A program made the position numbers and the translations under genes. This document shows, piece after piece, positions 44,879 through 52,237 of a stretch of DNA of 54,397 nucleotides. Under the pieces are notes generated by a model that ran no database searches, was not told the origin of the DNA, and saw nothing but the letters and a program-made list of their open reading frames with translations. Source of the DNA: an uncultured Clostridia bacterium (GTDB lineage: Bacteria; Bacillota; Clostridia; Oscillospirales; CAG-272); assembly GCA_947302045.1 (NCBI GenBank), contig CAMYUQ010000005.1, positions 1-54,397 of the forward strand, written 5' to 3'. How positions within the stretch are numbered: the first letter of the stretch is position 1; every line of letters starts with the position of its first letter.

Positions 44879-45961
44879 ATGAAAAAAGCCACCAAACGAC
44901 TCGTTTTTCTGCTGGCATTCTGTCTCTTGTTCGGCACATTCGCTTCCTGCAAGGAAAAGAGCGATCTGCCCGAAGGAACAAGTGAAGTTACCACCGAAAG
45001 ACAATACGGTCAGAGACCGCAGGCAAAGGAGGACAAGACCATCGATATCTATCTGATTGCCGGGCAAAGCAACGCCGCCGGCTCTTCCCCGATCACCGAT
45101 ACCGCCGCCGCGTATGAATTCGCGCCGGAGCTGGAAACCGGATATTCCAACGTGCTCTTCACCGGACGGGCGTCCGACAGCATCTATTCCGGCTGGGAAA
45201 AGACCAAATTGGGCTACGGGACGCGGAAGGACGAGCAGTTCGGCCCCGAAGCCGGCATGGCGGAAGCACTCTCGATTTGCTATAACCAAGACTCGGGTGA
45301 GACCGCAGGGCTTCTGAAATACGCTTGCGGCGGAGTGAACCTGCTCAATGACACGACCTCCAACGCCAGCAAAAAATACGGCAACTGGGTGCCGCCCTCC
45401 TATGCGGAAGCAAAGGGATATTCCTACGACGCCGACGAGATCACCGGAAAATTATACAGAGGCTTTCTGGAATCCGTGAAAACGCAGTTATCCGTCCTGA
45501 AATACAAAGGTTTCAGCAGCTTCCGGATCAAAGGGCTTTACTGGATGCAGGGAGAAAACGACCGCTCCTCTCCGCAGGCATACCGGGAAGCGTTCGGCTA
45601 TCTGGTGGAGGATCTGCGGCATGACCTTGCCGAGATCGCGAAAGAGCTTTCCGGCGGTGACGACTGCGGCGCCGCGGATATGCCGATCTGGGTCGGTACC
45701 ATTTCAAGAACCTTTGAATCCGCAGCCGACGCACAGAAGAAGATCAACGCAGCGTTTATCAATATGCAGAAAGAACTGGCGGACGAACAAAACAAGATTT
45801 TCGTGGTGGATAATTCCATCTACGATATCAACCGCATGGTAAGCGGCAGAAGCGAGCCCCTCGGCAACGACTGCTGGCACTGGGATCAAACCGCTCAGCT
45901 CTATATCGGATATAACGTCGGCATTGAAATGCTGAAATACTACTACCCTGATCTGACGTGA
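44879..45961 (+). CDS. Lipoprotein with sialate O-acetylesterase (SASA) domain
   Basis: 360 aa. Lipoprotein signal: MKKATKRL, hydrophobic LVFLLAFCLLFGTFAS, lipobox Cys23 (TFASC). SASA/SGNH domain: IYLIAGQSNAAGSS with the nucleophile Ser, the block LLKYACGGVNLLND, YWMQGENDRSS and the final catalytic His in CWHWDQTA. It likely deacetylates sugars such as sialic acid or xylan side groups outside the membrane; the substrate is inferred from family only. Strong GGAGGAGG site, own promoter, own terminator. Confidence 0.88.
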   Translation: MKKATKRLVFLLAFCLLFGTFASCKEKSDLPEGTSEVTTERQYGQRPQAKEDKTIDIYLIAGQSNAAGSSPITDTAAAYEFAPELETGYSNVLFTGRASDSIYSGWEKTKLGYGTRKDEQFGPEAGMAEALSICYNQDSGETAGLLKYACGGVNLLNDTTSNASKKYGNWVPPSYAEAKGYSYDADEITGKLYRGFLESVKTQLSVLKYKGFSSFRIKGLYWMQGENDRSSPQAYREAFGYLVEDLRHDLAEIAKELSGGDDCGAADMPIWVGTISRTFESAADAQKKINAAFINMQKELADEQNKIFVVDNSIYDINRMVSGRSEPLGNDCWHWDQTAQLYIGYNVGIEMLKYYYPDLT

Positions 45962-45973
45962 CAGACAGAAATA

Positions 45974-46015
45974 GGACACCCCCGCGACATTATACGTCGC
46001 GGGGGTGTTCTCTTT
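45974..46015. terminator. Terminator between the two lipoprotein genes
   Basis: GACACCCCCGCGAC, 6-nt loop, GTCGCGGGGGTGTTC with T-rich flank; serves both convergent genes. Confidence 0.82.
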
Positions 46016-46034
46016 CCGGAATACGGAGATCGGA

Positions 46035-46448
46035 TTATTTAGCGGCTTTGACGGCGTTGACCGTACCTGCATAAATCATTTTTCCGTCTTTTCCGTAGGT
46101 GTATTCAGAACCGAGGGCTTTCTTCATCGCTTCGGAAATTCCGGTGATGTCGTCTTCATTCTTGTTCCAGTACGCATCAGCAGATTTCTTATCCTTGAAA
46201 TAAAGGATCTGAACCATCTCGTAATTGCCTTTTGTCGTATCCCCTTTGCGACCGGAGACGGAAAATTCGATTCCGTCGTCGTTATAATCGTCGCGGTCGT
46301 AGGACAGCACAGCGTCATAATTGTTCTTCTTCAGCTTCTCAACTGCGGTCTTGTAGCTGCTGCTCGGGCCTTTTCCGCAAGCAACCAGCGTCAGGGCAAA
46401 GAAAACGGCAACCAGAGTCAGAGCAAGGATCCTCGTAAACTTTTTCAT
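46035..46448 (-). CDS. Small lipoprotein, unknown function
   Basis: 137 aa. Signal MKKFTRILALTLVAVFFALT with lipobox LVAC (Cys24), then a mature domain of about 110 residues: two helices (SYKTAVEKLKKNNYDAVLSY), a strand GIEFSVSGRKG, and YEMVQILYFKDKKSADAYW, which resembles a repeated alpha-beta fold seen in small Clostridial lipoproteins. No catalytic motif. ATG follows AAGGAG. Single gene. Confidence 0.82.
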   Translation of the reverse strand: MKKFTRILALTLVAVFFALTLVACGKGPSSSYKTAVEKLKKNNYDAVLSYDRDDYNDDGIEFSVSGRKGDTTKGNYEMVQILYFKDKKSADAYWNKNEDDITGISEAMKKALGSEYTYGKDGKMIYAGTVNAVKAAK

Positions 46449-46536
46449 TTCAGTTACTCCTTCAAATAAATTTTTCCAAATAGGATGTTCCTATTATAAC
46501 CGATTTTGGGCGTTTTGTCAAGAGTTTTTGCAAATT

Positions 46537-47028
46537 TTACCGCTTTTTGGAGCGAATTGCGGCAGAAAGAGCCGCTTTTGCCGCATAGAGGCGCACCTGC
46601 GCACGGGTCGATCCGGTGGGTGCCGTGACGCGGAATACCTCTGTTCCCGCGACGGTCGAGATCCCGATATAGACCGTTCCGACCGGGTTTTCCGCCGTTC
46701 CGCCGCCAGGCCCCGCATATCCGGTGGTCGAGACGGCTACGTCGGTTCCGAACAGCCGGCGCGCGCCCGCCGCCATCTCCATCGCGCACGCCTCGCTGAC
46801 CTCGGTATGGAGTTCGATGACCTTCGGATCAACGCCCAGAACGTTTCGCTTGACGTCGTTGGTATAGCTGACGCATCCGCCCATGAGAACAGCGGAGCTT
46901 CCCGGAATATCGGTGATCAGTTTTGCGATCAGCCCTCCGGTGCAGGATTCGGCGGTCGAGACCGTCTTCCCTTCTTCTTTGAATTGCCGCACCAGATCGG
47001 CGGCAAGGTTTTGTGCGGATCTTCTCAT
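46537..47028 (-). CDS. CinA C-terminal domain protein (nicotinamide-nucleotide amidohydrolase-like)
   Basis: 163 aa, stand-alone version of the CinA amidase domain that deamidates NMN to NaMN for NAD recycling. Motifs: VSTAESCTGGLIAKLITDIP with the active-site Ser, GGCVSYTNDVKRNVLGV, and VSTTGYAGPGGGTAENPVGT. ATG 47028 lies 12 bp after the MscS stop with only a weak ribosome site, so it depends on coupling with that gene. Confidence 0.92.
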   Translation of the reverse strand: MRRSAQNLAADLVRQFKEEGKTVSTAESCTGGLIAKLITDIPGSSAVLMGGCVSYTNDVKRNVLGVDPKVIELHTEVSEACAMEMAAGARRLFGTDVAVSTTGYAGPGGGTAENPVGTVYIGISTVAGTEVFRVTAPTGSTRAQVRLYAAKAALSAAIRSKKR

Positions 47029-47040
47029 AAGGTCACTCTC

Positions 47041-47862
47041 TCATTTCGCGTCGTTGCCGGAGATATGAACGTCCAGCTGATTGAAGGGGATCTGAATATT
47101 CTCCGCCGCGAACCGCCGATGAACCGCCTCCATGAGGTCGAAATTGACCGTCCAGTAGTTTTCCCGCTTGACCCAGACGCGAACGGTAAAGGTCAAACTG
47201 CTGTCTTCATGCGCGGAAAGTCGGGCAAAGGGTTCGGGGTCGGATAGCACCATTTTATGTTTGGAAACCTCGTCGATAAGGATCTCGCGCGTCTTTTGGA
47301 TGTCGGTTCCGTAAGCAACCGGAAATTTGAGTTCCAGACGGCGGATCGGATGCGCCGAATAGTTTGTGACCGGTTGCGCCATGACCGTTCCGTTCGGGAT
47401 CGTAACGTTCTTGTTGTCGGGCGTTTTGAGTACGGTATAGAAAATACCGATGTCGGTGACCGTTCCGCTGAATCCGCCCGCTTCCACGAAATCGTCGAGG
47501 TGAAACGGGTGGAAGACCAGGATCATGATCCCGCCGGCAAAGTTCGAAAGCGCCCCTTGTAGGGCAAGACCGATCGCCGCCGCGGCAGACGCGATGATGG
47601 CAACCATCGAGGACATCGGCACGCCGAGAACCGCTACGATGGTGAGGATCAGGAGAATTTCCAAAGCGATCCGGATAAAACTCAGCAAAAACCGGGAAAC
47701 CGAAAGTTCCGCTTTCCGCATAAAGCGAGTCCGACGCACCAGTTTCAGAATGAGTTTGATCAGGATCTTCCCAAACACCAGAATTGCCAACGCCCAAAGA
47801 AGTTTCATGCCTGCCGAAACGGCAAAATCGGCCATTTTATTGATAAACTGCTCCCACGTCAT
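47041..47862 (-). CDS. MscS-family small-conductance mechanosensitive channel
   Basis: 273 aa, close to Escherichia coli MscS length. Three N-terminal helices (about 18-38, 60-82, 84-112), the Ala/Gly-rich pore AIIASAAAAIGLALQGALSN followed by FAGGIMILVFHPFHLDDFVE, and the beta-domain signature VTDIGIFYTVLKTPDNKNVT with IPNGTV. The C-terminal domain ends in IQIPFNQLDVHI. ATG 47862 follows GAGAGGAAG. First gene of a pair with the CinA-type amidase. Closer to canonical MscS than the gene at 7800. Confidence 0.93.
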   Translation of the reverse strand: MTWEQFINKMADFAVSAGMKLLWALAILVFGKILIKLILKLVRRTRFMRKAELSVSRFLLSFIRIALEILLILTIVAVLGVPMSSMVAIIASAAAAIGLALQGALSNFAGGIMILVFHPFHLDDFVEAGGFSGTVTDIGIFYTVLKTPDNKNVTIPNGTVMAQPVTNYSAHPIRRLELKFPVAYGTDIQKTREILIDEVSKHKMVLSDPEPFARLSAHEDSSLTFTVRVWVKRENYWTVNFDLMEAVHRRFAAENIQIPFNQLDVHISGNDAK

Positions 47863-48003
47863 CGATCTCTTCCTCTCAATTCCGTTATCACCTTATTTTA
47901 CCACAAAGCGCGGGAAAAGTAAACAGTTTTCCCGGAAAAAGCAGAAAAAAGCAAAAAGGGCGAAAACCCGAGGGACACAAAGTAAAAAATCTTTGAAAAA
48001 GGG

Positions 48004-48032
48004 TTGACAAACCGGGAAAAGTTTGATATAAT
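48004..48032 (+). promoter_or_regulatory. Promoter of tRNA-Gln
   Basis: Perfect TTGACA and TATAAT with 17-bp spacing, 18 bp before the tRNA. Confidence 0.9.
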
Positions 48033-48050
48033 AACGGTTGCCGAGTGAAT

Positions 48051-48126
48051 TGGGGTATCGCCAAGCGGTAAGGCAACGGACTCTGACTCCGTCATTACCT
48101 AGGTTCGAATCCTAGTACCCCAGCCA
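48051..48126 (+). tRNA. tRNA-Gln (anticodon CTG)
   Basis: Acceptor TGGGGTA/TACCCCA, D arm with CGCCAAGCGGTAAGGC, anticodon stem ACGGA/TCCGT with loop CTCTGAC (CTG), T arm CTAGGTTCGAATCCTAG, discriminator G, CCA encoded. It marks the left edge of an accessory patch. Confidence 0.95.
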
Positions 48127-48135
48127 ACTGATTGA

Positions 48136-48181
48136 GCGGTCAACATCCGAACCCCCACGGTTCGAATGTTGACCGTTTTTC
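48136..48181 (+). terminator. Terminator of tRNA-Gln
   Basis: CGGTCAACATCCGAACC, loop, GGTTCGAATGTTGACCG with one wobble, then TTTTT. Confidence 0.85.
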
Positions 48182-48287
48182 CTTTATTCTAGGCGGTTTT
48201 TCCGCTCTTTTCTTTTGACGCCGCAAAACATAAAAAGTCAAAATCTACAACGAAAAAGCAAAAAAGTTGAGATTTGAACCCTGTGGG

Positions 48288-49418
48288 TTACTTGTTTTCC
48301 CTATACTGGGACTCGAATTCATTTGGCGATAGGTATTTATTATTGGCGTGCGGGCGTTTTGCATTGTAAAAATCAATGTAATCTTTCACCGCCTTTTTGA
48401 ATGCCGATTCAGAGGGGTATCGGGTTCGGTATAGTTCTTCTCTCTTCATATTGGAGAAGAAACTCTCTATCACAGCGTTGTCATGCGGTGTATAAGGATT
48501 AGAAAACGACTGTACCACCAAATGTTCAGCAAGGCAGGCGCGGAAGGTCGCAGATTGGAAATTGGAGCCGCGATCACTATGAAAAATCAGATCAGAAGGA
48601 CAATTCCTTTCAGAAAATGCTTTGAGAAATGTCGTTTTCGACAAATGCGTGCTATTTTTGTTTGATATCCCATAGCCAACAACTTTGCGGGAATAAAGAT
48701 CTACAATGGCACAAATATAGTAAGTACGATTATGAAAACGAAACTGGGTGGTGTCCCCAACCCATACTTGATTCGGCTTCTCAACATCGAACTTCTGCTG
48801 AACATGGTTTGTGTACTCACGTTGTTCTGCTTTATAGGCCCGTTTTGCTCCGTTTCGAATACTGGAAATACCCATTTCGCTCATCAACTCTTGTACCATC
48901 TTTTTACTGGAGGGAATGCCGTTCCTTTTCAGAACTGCAACAATCTTGTCTGCACCAAAAATCTGAAGATTATCGTGGTAGATTTCTAATATTTTTGCTC
49001 TCAATTCCTCCCTGTGTTTTGCATAGACCGTATTTTCACGTTTGTTCCGCAAAATATGGTTATAGAAAGTTCCGCGAGGTAACTTCAATGCCTCGCACAG
49101 AACATGAACACTATATTGTTTGGAAAGCGCTTCTGCTTCTAACAATTTCTCTTGCGTTGGCGCGTTAGCAGAGCAGTTTACTTTGTGCAACACTTCGATC
49201 ACCTTTTGCGATTTTTCGTACCTCCGGCGAAGATTGCTGTAATCGGAATAGGAAAAATGCTCTTTTGTCACATCGCGTTGATCGTTGAAAAGCTGAATCC
49301 AGCGCCGGATCGTGCTTTGTGAAATCCCGGTTTTACCTGCAATCACAACCGTCGAAAGTCCTTCCTCCTTCATTTGGATAACTTGTCGCTTCTGTTCTTT
49401 AGTGAACTTTTTGGGCAT
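48288..49418 (-). mobile_element. IS3-type transposase (single open frame)
   Basis: 376 aa. N-terminal helix-turn-helix of OrfA type (LSTVVIAGKTGISQSTIRRW), a HTH_21-like segment (VHVLCEALKLPRGTFYNHIL), then an integrase core with an intact DDE triad: Asp in VWVGDTTQFRF, Asp in IFHSDRGSNF, Glu in NAVIESFFSNMKREEL. Most IS3 elements make OrfAB by frameshifting; here both parts are in one frame. ATG 49418 follows AAAGGAGAG. I could not find clear terminal inverted repeats or target duplications, so only the gene is bounded. It lies between tRNA-Gln and a truncated gene, and the transposase itself looks active. Confidence 0.9.
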
Positions 49419-49531
49419 GATAATGCACTCTCCTTTTTATTTGGCAAAATGCCTTGGAGAAATTATAACATATTTAGTAGCTGGTTTTTCATCATTTGAT
49501 TCAATTTATATTGATCTAATTTTATACTTAA

Positions 49532-50143
49532 AAAGGTATATATGTTGCGTATATAGAAGTTATTTATCAATTAATCCCACTTTATGACATTTATCAAGAA
49601 TTTGATAGTGTTGACCAGACTATAAATGGTATTACCACACTTTCTGTCGAGGACATGGAAACATTATACGCTAAAGGATATGAATTACTTGGTGAATCTG
49701 TGGATTTATTATTTGGCTTACATAATATTGAATCTTATGGGTCTTATGATAATTTTGGTAATGGTAGAGATGGTTTTTATAAAAAAATGACATCATATTC
49801 CTCTAAATATCTAAAGTATCAAGATCTCTCAACAATTAACAATAAATATACGGAGGGGCTTTTGGGTGTACTTGATAATATTATTAGAAATTCAATAGCA
49901 CATAACTCGATAGAAATTGATGGATTAAATCAAATCATAACATTTATTGATAAACACAAAGAAAAAAGAAAAGAATTAAAGCTCTCTTTTTTAGATTTTG
50001 GGAAAAGATGTATCGATTTGTATTCTTCTATCTTAATAATTTGGGAATATTATTATCAATTACTAAAATATAAACTCATGATGATTGATAAATGCTCCCC
50101 AAATTATGTGATTGCAGTAAAACAAAATAATTGCTTTCAGTAA
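49532..50143 (+). pseudogene. N-terminally truncated HEPN-like protein gene
   Basis: An open frame runs from about 49532, but the first ATG is at 49655, and the codons before it (IYQLIPLYDIYQEFDSVDQT) already look like protein, so the 5' end seems lost, probably by IS activity next to it. The C-terminal part contains LDNIIRNSIAHNSIEIDG, a good fit to the R-N-x3-H motif of HEPN ribonuclease-like domains, followed by LNQIITFI. Such domains are frequent in phage-defence and toxin-antitoxin genes; the exact HEPN family is not clear. Very AT-rich, unlike the core genes. A shorter 162-aa product from 49655 is possible. Confidence 0.6.
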
Positions 50144-50164
50144 TACAATAATATAGCCGATTAA

Positions 50165-50300
50165 TCTCTGCATCTTTTTCGGTCTAACCCTATTTTGGGC
50201 ACGAATGCATAATGAGCAACCGCTCATTATAGAAAAAACGCAAAAAGCCTTTATTTATGCGGGTTTGGGGATTTTGAGGTGTGCATCTTTTCTGCACCCA
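50165..50300. repeat. Interspersed repeat family A, copy 1
   Basis: Begins TGCATCTTTTTCGGTC, then AACCCTATTTTGG, a CATTATAGAAAAAA block and CCTTTATT-ATGCGGGTTT. Similar to 51478-51610 over about 130 bp. Confidence 0.75.
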
Positions 50301-50384
50301 CGCCTCAAGCCCCAAAGGCGAGAGCCGTTGGGGCTACTTTTTACTTTTTCACTCTTCACTCTTCACTTTTCATTCCCCTTTGGG

Positions 50385-50460
50385 GCAAGTAAGAGGTAAA
50401 AGTGAATAGTGAATAGGTGAGGTAACTTTTCGCCGAGGCGAAAAGTTTTTTGAAAAACAG
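50385..50460. repeat. Interspersed repeat family B, copy 1
   Basis: GTAAGAGG and GTGAATAG repeats followed by GGTAACTTTTCGCC, G-rich centre and GGCGAAAAGT hairpin. Recurs at 52068-52150. Confidence 0.75.
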
Positions 50461-50599
50461 ATCGTTGGTTGTCTGCATCTTTTCTGCACCCTCAAGCCAA
50501 GTAAAGGGGAGCGGAGCGACGACGCTGATCCGCTTAAGAATCTTTTTCTAAAAAAGCCTTATTAAGTAATTGTCCAATTCTAAAAAAGGGGATATAATT

Positions 50600-51145
50600 T
50601 TGAAAGTTTTAAAAAAAATATTATCTGATGCTTTATTATTTTTTATCTCATTAACATTGGCTTGCTTGGGTGGATATGTTATCGCAAATGGCGTTTTCGG
50701 TATGTTTGGTGCAATTATTTCCAATAATAACGAATTGGTTTTTCGATTATTCTATTTTATTCCATACTTTATCATAGTTTCCTTCGTTATGTTTTTCGTT
50801 CCATTTAAAACTGAATATAAACGAGAGAAATACAAAGCATATGAAACGGCAATTTCTTCCTTATTTGCATGTGGAATGCAAATGTTGTTTGCGTTTTTGA
50901 TAAACTTTACGGTTTATACGAGCGGTCCTGCTTTACCAATTGGACAAATTATTTATGCTGGATCCAATATTAATAAGCATTTACTTGATTCTGACGTACC
51001 ATATTTTATCTATGCTATTTGCATGCTTATTTTTGATATATTTTACACAGGTTTTGCCGTATTAGGTGGCTTTTACGGACAGAAAAAAAGAAAAAAAGCA
51101 CGAGAAGCGCTTTACAATGAAGTATCTAAAACGAAAGGGGATTAA
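50600..51145 (+). CDS. Four-span membrane protein of the accessory patch, unknown function
   Basis: 181 aa from a TTG at 50600, chosen because AGGGGAT lies seven bases upstream; another TTG at 50570 lacks a site. Four hydrophobic segments: about 10-30 (LLFFISLTLACLGGYVIANG), 48-70, 88-110 and 138-160, with a basic C-terminus (GQKKRKKAREALYNEV). No family recognised. The AT content is far above that of the core genes and it is flanked by repeat families A and B on both sides, suggesting it moved with them or was trapped between them. Confidence 0.65.
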   Translation: MKVLKKILSDALLFFISLTLACLGGYVIANGVFGMFGAIISNNNELVFRLFYFIPYFIIVSFVMFFVPFKTEYKREKYKAYETAISSLFACGMQMLFAFLINFTVYTSGPALPIGQIIYAGSNINKHLLDSDVPYFIYAICMLIFDIFYTGFAVLGGFYGQKKRKKAREALYNEVSKTKGD

Positions 51146-51281
51146 TTCGGAAGCAGCAAAGCGTAAAGCGATTGCAGAACAAAGAAGGAAAGAAGAAGCA
51201 CGAATAGCAGAAATAAGGAGAATTGAAAAAGAAGAGGAAGCGAGTTCAACAATTAACGCCGTATTGAAAAAGCTCTTATAA
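51117..51281 (+). CDS. Possible 54-aa charged protein
   Basis: MKYLKRKGINSEAAKRKAIA, then a highly charged helix (EQRRKEEARIAEIRRIEKEE). It overlaps the end of the membrane protein gene by 29 bp in another frame and has no clear ribosome site. It could be a small coupled protein or a chance frame. Confidence 0.35.
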   Translation: MKYLKRKGINSEAAKRKAIAEQRRKEEARIAEIRRIEKEEEASSTINAVLKKLL

Positions 51282-51477
51282 GCAAAGAGAAAGATAGAGG
51301 CGAGAGAATTCCTGCTTTGGTATTTCTTTATTTACTCGGAAATGCGGAAAAGCATGGATGTCGCGAAACCGAACTGGATTAAGAGTTCAATAAAACTCAT
51401 GGGGTAGGCATCTGGTGGAGTACTGTGGTAAAAAATTTTGACAAAAAATGTCAAGATTTTAATTCTGAAGCAGACCT

Positions 51478-51610
51478 TGATTGCATCTTTTTCGGTCGAA
51501 CCCTATTTTGGATACGGATGCATAAAAAGCTTACCCATTATAGAAAAAAGCGGCAAATAGCCTTTATTCATGCGGGTTTATCCGATTTTACCCCTGCATC
51601 TTTTTCGGTA
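51478..51610. repeat. Interspersed repeat family A, copy 2
   Basis: Starts TTGCATCTTTTTCGGTCGAA and ends CCTGCATCTTTTTCGGTA, so the 15-16 base motif bounds it on both sides. A further copy of the motif is at 51879-51894. Confidence 0.75.
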
Positions 51611-51619
51611 GGATAAGCC

Positions 51620-51990
51620 AGAAAAACTCCGACTTGCGAGCAAGCCGGAGTTTTTCAGTTCGATTCGCCTGCGGCGAGTTCGATTGCTTCGCAGTGATAT
51701 GCGGCTATCGCCGCGTGATATTGTGCTTCGCACAGTTGAAGGGCGAATCGAATATCACTGCGCGCGTAGCGAGCAATATCACTTTTGCGAAAGCAAAAAT
51801 ATCACGCCGAGCAACGCGAGGCATATCACTATACTTTGCTTCATGTTTTTGGACTACGATTGGGGTTGTCATTTATTTGTATCTTTTTCGGCCGCACAGC
51901 TCAAACAAAACGGGCAGGATGCATCGCATCTTGCCCGTTTTGTTTGGCTCTGTTTCGTGTGAGAACCTACGCCATTCGCGCTTTTGCGCG
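51620..51990. repeat. Chain of short palindromes
   Basis: At least eight hairpins in a row: AAAACTCCG...CGGAGTTTT, CGCCTGCGGCG, GCGGCTATCGCCGC, GTGCTTCGCAC, TTTGCGAAAGCAAA, the 20-bp arm AACAAAACGGGCAGGATGC, and GCCATTCGCGC/GCGCGAATGGC. Several are separated by ATATCAC. Confidence 0.75.
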
Positions 51991-52067
51991 AATGGCATGA
52001 TTTGCGCCACCGCCGCAGTTCAAAATCTCATGGAAGGGCGCAAATCTCGGTTCAGAATCCGGCGGCG

Positions 52068-52150
52068 GGGCAGGTAAGAAGTAAGAGTGAAGAGTGAAGA
52101 GTGAAAAAGTGGGGTAACTTTTCGCCGGGGCGAAAAGTATTTTTCAGAAA
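52068..52150. repeat. Interspersed repeat family B, copy 2
   Basis: GGTAAGAAGTAAGAGTGAAG, further GTGAAGA units, then GGTAACTTTTCGCC-GGGGCGAAAAGT, matching 50385-50460. Confidence 0.75.
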
Positions 52151-52194
52151 GGTTATCAGATAAAACGCTCAAAAAGTCTCTTTTCATAAAGTCA

Positions 52195-52227
52195 AGGGGC
52201 TGTCTCATTGAGACAGCCCCTTTTTTG
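52195..52227. terminator. Terminator-like hairpin
   Basis: AAGGGGCTGTCTC, loop ATT, GAGACAGCCCCTT, then TTTTTT in the plus direction. It lies just beyond the stop of the minus-strand surface protein gene. Confidence 0.65.
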
Positions 52228-52237
52228 AAAGCTCGAA

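Larger units (their letters stand above)
50144..50599. other. Repeat-rich spacer without genes
   Basis: Carries first copies of two repeat families (50165-50300 and 50385-50460), a hairpin AGCCCCAA...TTGGGGCT, and a GTGAAGA-type tract. Short open frames here are only translations of the repeats. Confidence 0.65.
51282..52190. other. Gene-free repeat and hairpin region
   Basis: About 0.9 kb with second copies of repeat families A and B, the hairpin cluster at 51620-51990 and no believable gene. Frames at 51425 and 51634 are translations of repeats. Confidence 0.65.

Noticed and set aside
48270..49531. Exact ends of the IS element
   Set aside because: No convincing terminal inverted repeats or target duplication could be read by eye, so only the transposase gene is reported.
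50205..50399. A short open frame in repeat family A
   Set aside because: It is made of repeat sequence also translated at 51425-51616 and has no ribosome site.
51620..51990. CRISPR array
   Set aside because: The palindromes differ from each other and there is no constant repeat with equal-length spacers; no cas gene is present.
51634..52077. A 147-codon frame in the repeat region
   Set aside because: It runs through the palindrome chain and repeat families; the Arg/Cys-rich product is a translation of hairpins.
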